64,000 nt of DNA from Martensiomyces pterosporus (Eukaryota > Kickxellomycota > Kickxellomycetes > Kickxellales > Kickxellaceae): NCBI GenBank assembly GCA_025201845.1, contig MU603940.1, positions 186,001-250,000 of the forward strand, in the 5' to 3' direction. Shown here piece by piece: positions 51,301 to 60,800 of this stretch. The notes under the pieces were generated by a model. It was not told where the DNA came from and ran no database searches. It worked only from the letters and a program-made list of their open reading frames with translations. The translations under genes were made by a program, and so were the position numbers. Numbering within the stretch: the stretch's first letter is position 1; the number at the start of each line of letters is the position of its first letter.

Positions 51301-52447
51301 CAATGAACTGGGCGAGCCAGTGGTCAAACGACGACTCGGGCACGCCAGCCATACGCATGTTCACCCGGTCAACCAGCTTGAGATCAAACACCTGGTGGCC
51401 AATCGAGGCATCGTTCTCATACAGCTCGTAGAAGCTGCCCTTCTTGAAAAACACCACCGTGTCCCAGTGCTTGCACTTTATCTCCCAGTACTGCTTCTCA
51501 AACGCAGAAAACTGCTTCCACGCGCTCTTTGGAATGAAAAGCGTGCGCTTATCGTAGCCCGCGTCGATGGGGCACAGCCCCTGCTCGTCGCGGATGTCCT
51601 CGAGCCAGGCGTAGCGCTCTTCGTTCTTCTTTGCAAATTTGGTCGCGCGAAGACGCCTGCTTTCATCTGACGTAAGCGGCACCGTCTGCGGCGGTATCCT
51701 CTGGGCGAGCGGGACAGACCCCTGCGATGTAAGCGACGCGTTTGACAAAGAGGTGCTTACGCGGGTCAGGCCTGGTTTTCCGGGGGTGCCTGCGGTGTGC
51801 ATCAAGGACATCAGCGAAACGCCCTCCGAGCTGCTTGAGCGTCCGGCCATGGAGGGCTTCAGTCTCTTCTTGCTGGGTGTCTGCTGTGTGCCCCTCTCGT
51901 TTGCAGTGCGGGGCTGGGAGGCTGGCTGCTTGGTGCTGGGAGAGGATAAGCCACCAAGCTCGCCATCGCTGCGATCTGCATCATCTCCGAGGCGGTTTGA
52001 GCTGCTGCGGGTGCGCCCACGGCTGCAGGTTGGCGAGTCATCTGGTTGGTATGTCTCGTCGGCATCGTCGTCGTAATCGCTCTTGTCGTCAATCGACATG
52101 TACGCATCCTCGTCTGCGGTTGCTGACCCCGCATCGCTGCCATAGCCTTGGGGAACTGGCGCTGGCTTCTTGCGCTTGCGGTTGCCGTTGGCAGGAACTG
52201 GCGTGGCCTGCGCTGGCTCGTTGGCCTTTGTAGACGGCTCAAAGAGCTCCTTTTCGGCTTTTTCGATATCTGCCAAGACGTCATCGCTGGTGGCAACGGC
52301 GATTTCATCCAGCAGCGCATCCTGCGATGTCCTTTCGGACTTTGACCCCTGGCTTTCAGTCTTCTTGGGAGTGCCAAAGAAGCTGAACAGGGACGTCTGC
52401 TTTCTACTGCTGCCTTTGGGCGTGCCCCAGGCGTTCGACGAAGCCAT
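48320..52447 (-). CDS. MSH6: MSH6, mismatch-recognition subunit of MutS-alpha
   Basis: Msh6 pairs with Msh2 to recognise base mismatches and small loops in replicated DNA. The protein has 1,375 residues in one exon. A PCNA-interacting box QTSLFSFF (17-24) is near the N-terminus, followed by a long disordered acidic/basic linker. The MutS mismatch domain holds the intercalating F339-Y-E341 (KKGSFYELYEND). Connector, lever and clamp domains follow. The C-terminal ABC ATPase has Walker A GPNMGGKST (1054-1062) and Walker B/signature DELGRGTSTHDG. FYE and the PIP box distinguish Msh6 from Msh2 and Msh3, which lack the mismatch-binding Phe. Length is close to yeast (1,242) and human (1,360). It is head-to-head with gene D over 490 bp. 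Confidence 0.97.
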   Translation of the reverse strand: MASSNAWGTPKGSSRKQTSLFSFFGTPKKTESQGSKSERTSQDALLDEIAVATSDDVLADIEKAEKELFEPSTKANEPAQATPVPANGNRKRKKPAPVPQGYGSDAGSATADEDAYMSIDDKSDYDDDADETYQPDDSPTCSRGRTRSSSNRLGDDADRSDGELGGLSSPSTKQPASQPRTANERGTQQTPSKKRLKPSMAGRSSSSEGVSLMSLMHTAGTPGKPGLTRVSTSLSNASLTSQGSVPLAQRIPPQTVPLTSDESRRLRATKFAKKNEERYAWLEDIRDEQGLCPIDAGYDKRTLFIPKSAWKQFSAFEKQYWEIKCKHWDTVVFFKKGSFYELYENDASIGHQVFDLKLVDRVNMRMAGVPESSFDHWLAQFIAKGYKVARVDQMESKLAKDMRERASSKKSGTLVMRELTGILTAGTLVDPSLLTQDLATYCMAIVEATHVNNGEDAEDSAAAIAATSFGVAFVDTSTAQFHLCTIKNDDSDRSALETLLAQINPREVVYVRGGASPGKSSIPSLPSSSLTQGNSSENISMASPDAWDGMAGLSSPTWRTLKHSCGQNTDWIAMTARKEFWDVPMTKREIEQAGYFGEAGADDNRTSMWPAALRAAAEHEPLALTAVGGLLSYLRTLKLDKDLASLGNFTPYSPIQRKTALVLDGPTISNLDLFAISSDSGGSAISAAIARGNKMASIEGTLFSLLNHALTPFGRRLLTRWTCHPLRHASDINARLDVVDFFVANGDVCDTIAETLRGLADLERGLSRVHSGRCKVADFIAVLDGLAAATRMVHSLRSSHGDAAPARIKALLDMFPTLDDLLAEFRSAFDATMAADEGRLFPHPGSDPQYDEVLGQMNALDAWFERHLNENRKRFGCASIVYKNMGKEHYQLEMPASVKVPSNYFRLSATKAVNRYWSPELRTKVQERAEAVETKSMVLDSYQSRLYARFDRHYALLMKAVSVVSEVDCLLALSVASTSLGSPCTRPAILESNGDAGGYIEFRQLRHPCVALSGRISDFVANDIVLGRRSGAANPGTAGGAAESDNASMILLTGPNMGGKSTLLRQLCLGVILAQLGCYVPAESATILPVDRLFTRIGARDHLLAGRSTFMVEMAETATILRYATPRSLVVLDELGRGTSTHDGEAVAYGVLHGLCSRLGCLGFFSTHYGLLAESLLGTSTASEPAALAAQEPRMVVEPHLRPMFMACAVNEEEHRVTFLYRLQRGVASKSHGMNVAAMAGVPVAIVKRANAIAEQFEHGIKQKYLQKGRSEQATQSDGTQSTLGTPTLAGSTPTPTGSEDAGDQEGILPLTVQSDFANLLRMAALESDRAEDCTADASEEEDPVGGAQKAKRANENQYWSCIVDHLRRTMVSNN

Positions 52448-52937
52448 GAAGTAATCAGCAAAAAAAAAAAAACAACAACAACAAAGTGGCCTGGCTTTAA
52501 AAAAAAGTGAGTGCAGCTAAGCTTTAGGAAAGGCGTGATATAAAAAAGCTTGTCAAACAGGGTGCTGGAGCGTGTTCAGAACAAGAAACGAAAATAGTCA
52601 ACAAAGGTGCACTTGCTGGTACTGGGCCTCCCCCGCTGTCTATTATACAGGCTGGCTTGCAACGCTTTGCAGCAAATTAGACTATTGTGCGCAGCACGCG
52701 CGGTTCGCGACAGCGGGACGGTGATCTTAATACGCGACGGGATAATGGACCACCAGATCACACTGATGATCGATTCTAGCCGCGCGTATGTGTCAACAAA
52801 CAAACAGCAGGCTGGCCAGCGAGCCATCCTGGCACGCATACGCGCGTGCATCCTTTGCTTGCCCAATTGTTAGCGCTGTTGCGTGCGCGCTGCATTGTTA
52901 TTATTTATCTCGAGCACTGTAAACGTCGGGTCGACAA
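52448..52937. promoter_or_regulatory. Divergent promoter MSH6 / gene D with ACGCG cluster
   Basis: The 490 bases between the starts hold ACGCG-containing sites at 52696-52701, 52732-52737, 52782-52787 (minus strand) and 52840-52847 (both strands). They match the core of the MluI cell-cycle box (ACGCGT) except for the last base. MBF-type factors drive MSH6 and other replication genes at G1/S in yeasts. A/T runs occur near 52460-52510. Confidence 0.5.
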
Positions 52938-55442
52938 ATGCTGCCGGAGAATGCATCGATCGAAATAGAGCCAGAGCGGGCGCAGCGCATACTACGGAAG
53001 CTGCTGGGAAAGCTGGGCGACCTGGAGGCTGAGGCTATGCTCCGGCCATCGCTGTATCGCGAGAAGCGAGCAGAGAGCGCAGGCACAGATGGCAAGAGTC
53101 GGGGGCCCGGTCGAGTCGGGGTGCATCAGCTGCAGTCGGTAGACAAACGAAGCGCAAGTGGGCGCGTGCCTCCAGCTCATCCATTCGAGCACCTTTTATT
53201 GCAACGAGCTCACAGGAAGCCGCAGTATACCTACAAAAGAAAGAGGGGGTATGCGTCTGGGAACAGCAGCGATGACTCTAGTGAGTCGGCCTGGCTGCCA
53301 CAACCCAGAAGCCGTGGCATGTCCCCGCTGACTAGATCGCCGAGTTTGGGGTCGTTGTCGGATACAGGCATGTCGTCGGGCAGCCAAGACCCAGCGCTAT
53401 GGCTTACGACACCGCGCAAGAAAGTCCAACGCCGGCTCTCCGGAGGTGCGGGCCCTGGAAGCTTGCGAAGGTCGCTCTCCGCAACACCAGAGCCGCCGTC
53501 ATTCTCCACTCGTGTCGAGATGCTTGGTGCCAGGGCATTGCCTGCTCCAGCAAACGGCCAAAAGGCAAAGCACCTTTTCAACCACCTCGTACAGCTCGGG
53601 CAGTCCTTGTGGCTGGGCCAGCCGATTATGCCTTCAAAGAAAGCCCGAGTGCTCCCGCTGAGGATAGTTGCCGCGTTTCGAACTGGCCAAGCAATTGCGT
53701 GCTCCGAGGGGTCCAATGACGTCGACTATCTAGATGAGATATACAGCGCGATTCCTCCGTATCTTGTGCGGTTTGTGCTCTGGCAGCATGTCGTCGCGCT
53801 GTGCTTTTTGCGTGCGCCAGCATACGCAGATGCCGTGTCGTCTGCGCTATGGCAGGTCGGTGCTTTCTTCCAACAGGAGTACCTTATCGATTCGCGGCTG
53901 GCAGCGCTTGATTCTCTGGGCGCGCTACTCAGGCCAGATAACATAGCGCCACTACACCTGCGCGCAATCGATATTGGCGCTGAGTCGCGGTTTGTCACAA
54001 GTCTGCTGCGCTGCATATCGGCCAAGCGCGCCAAAAGCATATCCAGCAATGGCATGTGCACATGTGGCGACTCGCTGTGGCTGCAATTCGTTTCGGCGGA
54101 CGCGATCCAGGACGCAGATCTGGGGCACGTATCTACCAGCGACGAGGAACGCGGTGCAGCTGGTGCGCTATCTGGAAATGCAGGCAAATATAGCTTGTCC
54201 AGGTTTGCCAAGTGGGTCGCGCGCATCAGCAGTCCTATCGAGAGCACTCGCATGCTGGCAGTGGCACTTGACGACGCATTAGAGTTCGTCGCTCACCAGC
54301 TCACAGAGCCCTGCTGCGCAGCGGTGGCCGATACATCGCCTGTAGGCAGCACGGATGCGATGCGTTCGCGTTTCAACTTGGCATTGGAGTCACTCAAAGC
54401 GCTCTGCTCTATCATATACACAAAGCTGGGGTGCTCTGCTGCTACAGTTGGCGGGGATGGCATTCCAAAAGAGCTGCTGCGGTGCATCAACTTGCTAGAC
54501 TCGTTGGTACACCTCGTAAAGCGTGAAATTGACAGGCGCTCAGCGCGATGCAGCCCCCCTCACCAAACGAAGAGCGCACATTTGAGTCAGCACGACGACA
54601 GCGGCGCCTCTCAGCGTCGTTTGCCTGTTGTGGATGCAGCCGTACCACTCTCCTGCCTGCATGAGCTGCACCAGATGTGCAGGCTATATCAAACGGGGCT
54701 TGCACTGCTGTCGCTCGTCAGGCTCAAGCATGGCAGGCGGCCTGCTGCTCCCTTGGTCAGAATGGCAAAGAGGCTGCTTCAGTGGTTGCCTGCCACTCGC
54801 ACTGCCTTTGATGGTGGCATTGACGATGGCGCGGGCGCGATCAGCAGCAGAAGCGCGCTTGCTGCCAGGTTCGATGCTCTGATGGAGCAGTCAGCTATGC
54901 AGCCAGCTGTCCCGCCGATCGACGACAGGATCTGGACAGCTCTTGTGCTGCCACTTGCCGCAGCAGGCACGTCGCCCATGGTGTTTCTTGATCTTGCGCA
55001 GATGGTAGCGGACGACTTGGGCAAAGTCCGAATAGCGAGCTCAATCGTCCAGCTGGCCTCCTCGCGTTTCGATGCCATATGGAGCCACCATGCCGAGTGC
55101 TGTGCGTGGCAAGCAGGCTGGAGCAGCGCCCAGTCTCACAGGGAAGACGGCAGCGTCCAGGTGCCAGCAAGCCCAGCAAGCCCAGCAGACGCAGCAAACG
55201 CAGAGCTCAAAGAGCAGACGCTACGGCGACTCGGGGATCTTGCCGCCAGATTGATGCAGGGATCAGCGACCAAAAGCAAAAGCGGCCCAGCCGACAGCAC
55301 AATAAAAGCGCACTCCACGAAGGATCACCGCTGTGCTCATGCCACCACCGCTGGTGCCAATAGTGCCGCTGCTGTCGCTGAGGACGATGAGCTGGGCTTG
55401 CTTTTGTCGCGCTCAAGGCGCCGAGCTCGCTCCAGCAAATAG
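52938..55442 (+). CDS. Uncharacterised protein D (834 residues), divergent from MSH6
   Basis: I do not recognise a family. The N-terminus is helical and amphipathic (RAQRILRKLLGKLGDLEAEA). Residues about 75-200 are disordered and contain a CDK-type site T158-P-R-K and several Ser-Pro pairs. From about 205 on it looks like an alpha-helical repeat protein: HLFNHLVQLGQSLWLGQP, IPPYLVRFVLWQHVVALCFL, ALWQVGAFFQQEYLIDSRLA. A second helical block lies near 560-750. The C-terminus ends basic (LLLSRSRRRARSSK). There is no membrane segment. Codon use matches its neighbours. The shared promoter with MSH6 hints at S-phase expression; a role in chromosome biology is conjecture. Confidence 0.78.
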   Translation: MLPENASIEIEPERAQRILRKLLGKLGDLEAEAMLRPSLYREKRAESAGTDGKSRGPGRVGVHQLQSVDKRSASGRVPPAHPFEHLLLQRAHRKPQYTYKRKRGYASGNSSDDSSESAWLPQPRSRGMSPLTRSPSLGSLSDTGMSSGSQDPALWLTTPRKKVQRRLSGGAGPGSLRRSLSATPEPPSFSTRVEMLGARALPAPANGQKAKHLFNHLVQLGQSLWLGQPIMPSKKARVLPLRIVAAFRTGQAIACSEGSNDVDYLDEIYSAIPPYLVRFVLWQHVVALCFLRAPAYADAVSSALWQVGAFFQQEYLIDSRLAALDSLGALLRPDNIAPLHLRAIDIGAESRFVTSLLRCISAKRAKSISSNGMCTCGDSLWLQFVSADAIQDADLGHVSTSDEERGAAGALSGNAGKYSLSRFAKWVARISSPIESTRMLAVALDDALEFVAHQLTEPCCAAVADTSPVGSTDAMRSRFNLALESLKALCSIIYTKLGCSAATVGGDGIPKELLRCINLLDSLVHLVKREIDRRSARCSPPHQTKSAHLSQHDDSGASQRRLPVVDAAVPLSCLHELHQMCRLYQTGLALLSLVRLKHGRRPAAPLVRMAKRLLQWLPATRTAFDGGIDDGAGAISSRSALAARFDALMEQSAMQPAVPPIDDRIWTALVLPLAAAGTSPMVFLDLAQMVADDLGKVRIASSIVQLASSRFDAIWSHHAECCAWQAGWSSAQSHREDGSVQVPASPASPADAANAELKEQTLRRLGDLAARLMQGSATKSKSGPADSTIKAHSTKDHRCAHATTAGANSAAAVAEDDELGLLLSRSRRRARSSK

Positions 55443-55795
55443 GAACTCCCCAGTTTACTCAGCGCCTAGCACTATCCTTGTCCTAGAGATTGGGCACAAG
55501 AGCCAAGCGCAAGGCTACTTTCGCACACACCACGTTTTACTGGCACTCCGCCTTGCTTTTGGCTTCGTTCTTGCTATTTGTCCTCGCTCTTGCTATTTGT
55601 CCTCGCTCATGCTATTTGTCCTCGCTTTTATTTCTCTTTGGCATTGCGTTGTTTTGAAGAAGAAAAAGGCGTGTACAGCTCATTATATTATCCTTTGATA
55701 ACGACACACTTTGTTCTTCTCTAACGTCACATTCCCAGCTCATTCGCACCTCATTTCCATACATTAGCGCCCCGCAAAAAAAGTCTGTTTTCGAG
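55443..55795. other. Intergenic region gene D to DENND6 gene
   Basis: The 353 bases carry the 3' end of gene D and the leader of the DENND6 gene. They include the 19-bp tandem repeat at 55573-55629. Nothing else is seen. Confidence 0.5.
55573..55629. repeat. Tandem repeat, 19-bp unit x 3
   Basis: Three adjacent copies of GCTATTTGTCCTCGCTCTT, with changes only in the last bases of copies 2 and 3, lie in the promoter of the DENND6-type gene. Confidence 0.85.
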
Positions 55796-58700
55796 ATGCT
55801 CGACTCTTCGTCTGCCAGGCAACCCGTTGCTCAAGAGACGTGGCGCTCTTCTGGTGAGAGCAGCCGAGGAAAAGCAGGGGCGAGCTCGGCGGGTTCTGCT
55901 TCGGGCACACTGAGCGAGGACGAGTTCTTTGACTCCAAAAGCCATCTTAGCAGCGAAAAGGTCAGCGCTGAGAGCACGGCTGCATCTGCATCGGGCCTTG
56001 CAGGATCAGACACTGGCTCCCACGCAAAGGCAGAATCTGCTGCCGACAAAAGCGCCGCCGGCCTGGATGCGCACGCTCACGGCAGCCCGCCAAAGACACC
56101 CGGTGCTCAGCGTTTTAGAAGCCTCACAAACTCGCGCGTCCCCACCAGTGGCTCTGGAGGCGGCTCGTCGGACTTTGGCTCATCGCCCTCGTCGCTGCGT
56201 CGTTCGGCAACAGCAAAGCATTCTGCGGCAACAGCAAAGCACTCTGCGGCAAGCAGCGCCAGAGCAGATCCAAGCAGAGACATGCTGTTTACTGAGGAGC
56301 GAGCTCGGCGCGCTGCAAAGGCTATGGCGGACGCGTGCACAACGGGGATATCGATTCGCGAATCTGACAAGCGAAGGGAGCGCGCATTCAACCACATCCT
56401 GGTTGAGCACCGCCTAAATATCAATGGCTGGTCCGCAAGGCCCTCGGGGGAGTCTGAGTCCCCTCGCTTAGGCGCAAGGGGTGGCTTTGGCGAGCAGGGA
56501 TCCGTGAAGCCTAAACTGAAACACCACCCGCTGCACCAGGTTTCGTCTCACAACAGAATCACCGGGTTTGCGCGAGGAGAGACGTCCAGCGATAATGGAG
56601 CGGACAGCGTGGGTCCAGATGAAGAGGATCTGGCGGCACCAAGCTCAGCTACACCTGGGCCCGACGGCCGCACGCTTAGCATGACGCACGATAGAAAGGC
56701 GATCACAATTGCACGCAGCGCTAGCCTGGAGGCCCGGATCGACAGGGGCACGCGCAAAAGTCTCTCGCAGTGGATTATGTGCTTTGGCGCTGTCAACTTT
56801 GACGCGGACCAGGGCCCAACGCTCAGCCTGCTCTACCCGCATGTCCCGTTCAGCGACAGCGAGCGAGCTGCTGTCAGCTTTTCGTCGATGCCCGACTCGA
56901 CCATCTACGAGCTTTACGATTCAGTGTACACATTCCACTTCCGCGTTGACCCAGTGCGTCTCGGGCTGCCCAAGGACCAGGTCTTCCTATACGGGCACGT
57001 GTTTTTCCGCCAGAAGCGCGACCCCCTGATGCGCCGTGGTGGGTTCCAACGATCAGTCGTAATCATTTCGCACCTGCCATACCACGGGCTGTTCTCTCGC
57101 ATGGCGCACATGCTAGGGCCGCTGTACTTTGACCTGGGAACAGCCATTCTTGAGGCAGCAGCACACAACGTCTCCTCGTGGCCCGCCCCCACGCCTGGTG
57201 CCTCGCTTGAGCTGCCATTTCTGGGCACTGCGCTCTCGGTGGAGCTCCCTGCGAGCGACGCCAGCCAGCTGCTCGAGACTAGCAAGTTTCCACTCGACCG
57301 GTTCGATCCCGGCGAGCACATTCTCGCTAGCATTACGTGCGATGGCCTGTTTCGGAGCTTCCGCGATGCGCTCGGTGATCTGTGGGCCTGCTGGGAGCTC
57401 ATGATACTAGGAGAGCCGCTTGTTGTGTTGGCCGACACCCCCGCGCGGTGCTCAGAGGCCATTGTAAGCATGGTGGACATCATATTTCCAATAACTTATT
57501 GCGGCGACTACCGCCCGTACTTCACCATACAGGACCCGGATTTCCGAGCCATCGTGTCCAAGACGCACGTGCCAGCAAACACTGTTGTCGGCGTGTCCAA
57601 CCCGTTCTTTAGCGAGGCCATGGGCCACTGGCCACACAAGCTTTTCCTAGGCTCGTCAGACCGCATGTCGCAGATGCACGGCGCCTCCGTCCGCAAAGCG
57701 CGCGCGTTTGGCGAGAGCAGCGGCAGCTCAGCGGGTGCCGGCCATGGCACTCTGTCCAGCTCGGCCGCTGCCAGTAGCGGCACCAACAGCGGCGGCGGCA
57801 GCAGCGGCGGTAGCGGTGGCGGCGGCGGTGGTGGTGGCGGCGGGATCTCTGGCAGCGTGGCCGGGCGTGGGATCAAACAAGGGCTCCAGACAAGGCACAA
57901 ATGCGTAGTCAGCAAGGACCGCCCATTTGCGGAGCACCTGCTGGAAACGCTGAAGACTGGAAAGCAGCCCCCATGGATAGTGAACAACATGCTGAGGAGG
58001 TACTTTATCGACCTGACAGTGCAGTTCCTTGCGCCCCTGAATCGCTACTTCACCACGCTGATACCGCAGGTCCACTCGTCAACGTCCATACCCTCAACCA
58101 AGGACCAGCCAAAGGCAGCACCATGGAACCGTGGACACAGGCACAGACGCAGGTCTTCTCTCGGCAGCAGCAGCGGCATCGTTGCCTCGCCAACCTCCCT
58201 GGCCTGGTTCACTGCACCCAGTCCGCTGCAACCGTGGCGTACAGACGATTTCATGGCCTCTCTAGCGTTGCTCGGCATCTCGCCTCAGCTCAGCGGCCGT
58301 CACAGCGCAACGAAGGCTGCAGATGTGCTTGTATCTGTGTTTTCGGGGGGCGACAGCAGCGCAAACGGCAGTAGTAGTAGTAATAGCACTGCCGCCAGCA
58401 CCACCACCACCACCACCAGCATTGGCACTGTGGGCATGTTGGTACCACAAGCCACAGCTGGTGTGCACAGTGCTAGCTTGCTGGCTCGGTCGTCGTCGTC
58501 TTCTTCTTCTTCGTTTTCGCTCTGGCGTGGCAAGAAGAGCTCAAAGAAGATCAGCGATGAATGGCTGCAGCTGTACTCGCAGTTCCTCAAGTGTGGCAAC
58601 TTTGCAACATGGCTTGCCCATCGCACAAACGAGGCTCAGCGTGCATTGCTGACCCGGTTCAGGCAGGAGGTGTGCCAGGGCGACGTGCATGCGTGGTGCC

Positions 58701-59425
58701 GGGGCTACGACTATCCGCTTGCGATTGACGAGCAGCAGCTGGCCGCTGAAATTGAAATGCTTGATCTCGCTACCATGGATCTCGGCCAGAGCACCAACGC
58801 CAGCAGCCACCCGCATGTAAAGTATGTGTTCTACCATGGCCAGACCGAGGATGAGCGCCGCCAGGCAGAGAGACATAGGCAGCAGCTTCTGCGCGAGAGG
58901 CAAGAGCGACTGGCGTGGAGCGAGCGGCCAGTGCATGGCAGCGACGGAGCGCTGATTGGGTACAGCCGACAGACATCGGAGCAGCCTACTAAGCAGTCGT
59001 CAGGCGAGCTGGGTGCGCTGCGCATTTCCCCTCCCGGCAACGACAGCACCAAGGCAGCCTTTGGCTCTGGAGGCAGTAGCCACAAGCACAGCGATGGCGC
59101 GGGCCCTGTGTGCAAGCAGCTCGGCCAGAGGATAACGCATGCAAAGAGGGCCCAGAGCACCATGCTCCAGGCAGCATGGCAAGTCACAGAGCTGCTGGGT
59201 GAGCCTGCGCTCTCAATGGTCGCGCAGTCGCCCCGAAAGAGCGATGCAAGCAGGGCGTCGTCTATCAGCACTGGACACGAGCTGTGCCCACCGAACAAAA
59301 GTGAGAAGCAGGTGCTGCTGGCGCAGCTCTCGATTCTGCTGGAGTACATGTCGGCCGAGGCCGGGTGCTTGTTTTTGCCGCTGGTCGCAAAGGATTATGT
59401 CACGCCCAAGCACGCTGCCAACTAG
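55796..59425 (+). CDS. DENN-domain Rab GEF, DENND6 type
   Basis: The predicted guanine-nucleotide exchange factor for Rab GTPases is related to animal DENND6 (FAM116) and fungal Afi1-type proteins, which act in endosomal recycling or polarity. It has 1,209 residues, about twice DENND6 (near 600). Residues 1-325 are disordered. The tripartite DENN module starts at W326 (WIMCFGAVNFDADQGPTLS, then LLYPHVPFSD) and includes VFLYGHVFFRQKRDP, FQRSVVIISHLPYHGLFSR and LILGEPLVVLADTP-like sequence (LMILGEPLVVLADTPARCSE). GVSNPFFSEAMGHWPHKLF begins at about residue 599. Poly-Gly/Ser (about 640-690), poly-Thr and poly-Ser inserts interrupt the C-terminal part, which resumes with WLQLYSQFLKCGNFATWL. It is a single exon. 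Confidence 0.88.
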   Translation: MLDSSSARQPVAQETWRSSGESSRGKAGASSAGSASGTLSEDEFFDSKSHLSSEKVSAESTAASASGLAGSDTGSHAKAESAADKSAAGLDAHAHGSPPKTPGAQRFRSLTNSRVPTSGSGGGSSDFGSSPSSLRRSATAKHSAATAKHSAASSARADPSRDMLFTEERARRAAKAMADACTTGISIRESDKRRERAFNHILVEHRLNINGWSARPSGESESPRLGARGGFGEQGSVKPKLKHHPLHQVSSHNRITGFARGETSSDNGADSVGPDEEDLAAPSSATPGPDGRTLSMTHDRKAITIARSASLEARIDRGTRKSLSQWIMCFGAVNFDADQGPTLSLLYPHVPFSDSERAAVSFSSMPDSTIYELYDSVYTFHFRVDPVRLGLPKDQVFLYGHVFFRQKRDPLMRRGGFQRSVVIISHLPYHGLFSRMAHMLGPLYFDLGTAILEAAAHNVSSWPAPTPGASLELPFLGTALSVELPASDASQLLETSKFPLDRFDPGEHILASITCDGLFRSFRDALGDLWACWELMILGEPLVVLADTPARCSEAIVSMVDIIFPITYCGDYRPYFTIQDPDFRAIVSKTHVPANTVVGVSNPFFSEAMGHWPHKLFLGSSDRMSQMHGASVRKARAFGESSGSSAGAGHGTLSSSAAASSGTNSGGGSSGGSGGGGGGGGGGISGSVAGRGIKQGLQTRHKCVVSKDRPFAEHLLETLKTGKQPPWIVNNMLRRYFIDLTVQFLAPLNRYFTTLIPQVHSSTSIPSTKDQPKAAPWNRGHRHRRRSSLGSSSGIVASPTSLAWFTAPSPLQPWRTDDFMASLALLGISPQLSGRHSATKAADVLVSVFSGGDSSANGSSSSNSTAASTTTTTTSIGTVGMLVPQATAGVHSASLLARSSSSSSSSFSLWRGKKSSKKISDEWLQLYSQFLKCGNFATWLAHRTNEAQRALLTRFRQEVCQGDVHAWCRGYDYPLAIDEQQLAAEIEMLDLATMDLGQSTNASSHPHVKYVFYHGQTEDERRQAERHRQQLLRERQERLAWSERPVHGSDGALIGYSRQTSEQPTKQSSGELGALRISPPGNDSTKAAFGSGGSSHKHSDGAGPVCKQLGQRITHAKRAQSTMLQAAWQVTELLGEPALSMVAQSPRKSDASRASSISTGHELCPPNKSEKQVLLAQLSILLEYMSAEAGCLFLPLVAKDYVTPKHAAN

Positions 59426-60800
59426 CTGGCTAGTAGGACCAGCCCCGACCACTGAGCACCAAGAAGCGGCAGTGTGGTGTAGAAATGGCTTTAATATTAC
59501 GATATGACGAGCATAATGCAATATGTAGTTGCACCTGGAGATACGTGGCGTGTTTGCGCCTTATCTGCACGCTACCCAGCCGCTGGGCGTCGCGGCCAGG
59601 CGGCGACAATGCCGCGGCTGCCGTCAAGAGCTGGCTGGCTGGCTGCTGCTCGTGTTTTTGTTTCTGGCGTCGGGTCCAATGTTCTGTCGCCCGAGTGTAT
59701 TGGGATGCAGTAGAGGCGGATTTGCAATGTACTGGCGGGGGTCACCTGATCCCAAGCAGGCATGATTCGGGTATGCGTGGAACCTGAGCTCTGAAACCGC
59801 GCCAGGCAGCGCCCAGATAGAGCGGCCAGGCACGAGCTTGGCCAGCCAGGGATGGTACGCTGCAGAACAAACAGGTTATGAGGGCTTTATTTTTGCTGCC
59901 CATCTCCACCCCAGTCAGCAGCACAGAGGCGGCTGATGGTGCTGCTGGTGCTGGTGCAGCTGGGGGGTTGGTGCCGCTGCTGCTGCTGCTCCCTACTTCT
60001 CCGCTCGTGGCCCATGCCGCTGCGTCCTGGCCGTAGCACCCGCCGCGCCCAATCTCCACCGCCGTCGTCACCGGCACCACCAGCCGCATTATTGCGACCT
60101 GATTGTCCACCGCTGCCTGGCAGCTTGCGCAGCTTCTTCCACGCTCCTCGCGCCTCTCTCTTCCTCGCTTATTCTTCACGAATCCTGGCTCACGCAACAA
60201 TACTCTTTTCCTCTCTGCGCCTGTCCTTGTTCTGGCTTGCTGGCCTGTTTCAATCGCCTGGCTCTCCGCACGCGTTGTTGGTACGTTGCTGCTGTCTGGG
60301 AGGCTTTGTGTCAGCAAGACAATATAAATCCTCCTTCTCCTTTCCCTCTCTTGGCTAACCCGCTCCAGAACCGCGCCCTCTTGTCTCCCCTTGTCTTGCC
60401 CAGCCCTATTTCCCACACTGACGCTCCACCCATTGCGCACCGGGCCCAGTTCTGCTCAGTTCTGCTCAGTTCTGTGACCGCTGCTGTCAATCGCCTATTG
60501 ATACCCCTCGCGCCCCCTACCCTTTATAAAGGCCCCATCCTACTCTGCCTCTCCGCTCGCGGGTTTTGACAGGTCCGCCGCCTTGTCCCCTTCTCTTCTG
60601 CCTCTTGCTTTCCCCCTTGTCTGCAATTATATTTGCACTCGCTCGCACACCCCTACTTTTCCACACTTTTTCCAAATAGTTTTGTTTTTCCTTTTGCAGC
60701 CTGGGCTGGACTTGAGGACTTGTTAGTTAATTATAGCGCAGCAGCCACCCTGCGGCATTACCTGACCCTCTCTTGCGCACTCCCACACCGCTTGTCTGAC
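59426..60800. other. Long 5' region of the BED/hAT-derived gene
   Basis: These 1.4 kb include an approximately 10-bp tandem repeat CAGTTCTGCT (60449-60475), a TATAAA box (60525-60530) and a pyrimidine-rich leader (about 60540-60700). A 232-codon minus frame (59742-60440) has no family and reads through this promoter, so I reject it. No other gene is seen. Confidence 0.5.
60525..60530 (+). promoter_or_regulatory. TATAAA box of the BED/hAT-derived gene
   Basis: TATAAA lies inside the palindrome CCTTTATAAAGG, 271 bases before ATG 60801, and is followed by C/T-rich DNA. It is the best core promoter in the gap. Confidence 0.55.

Noticed and set aside
59504..59713. Frame with YVVAPGDTWRVCALSARYP, reminiscent of a LysM repeat
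   Set aside because: Only one short match, no signal peptide, and the rest of the frame has no fold signal. Coincidence is likely.
59742..60440. 232-codon minus-strand open frame
   Set aside because: No recognisable family, Arg/Ala-rich composition, and it runs through repeats in the promoter region of the BED/hAT-derived gene.
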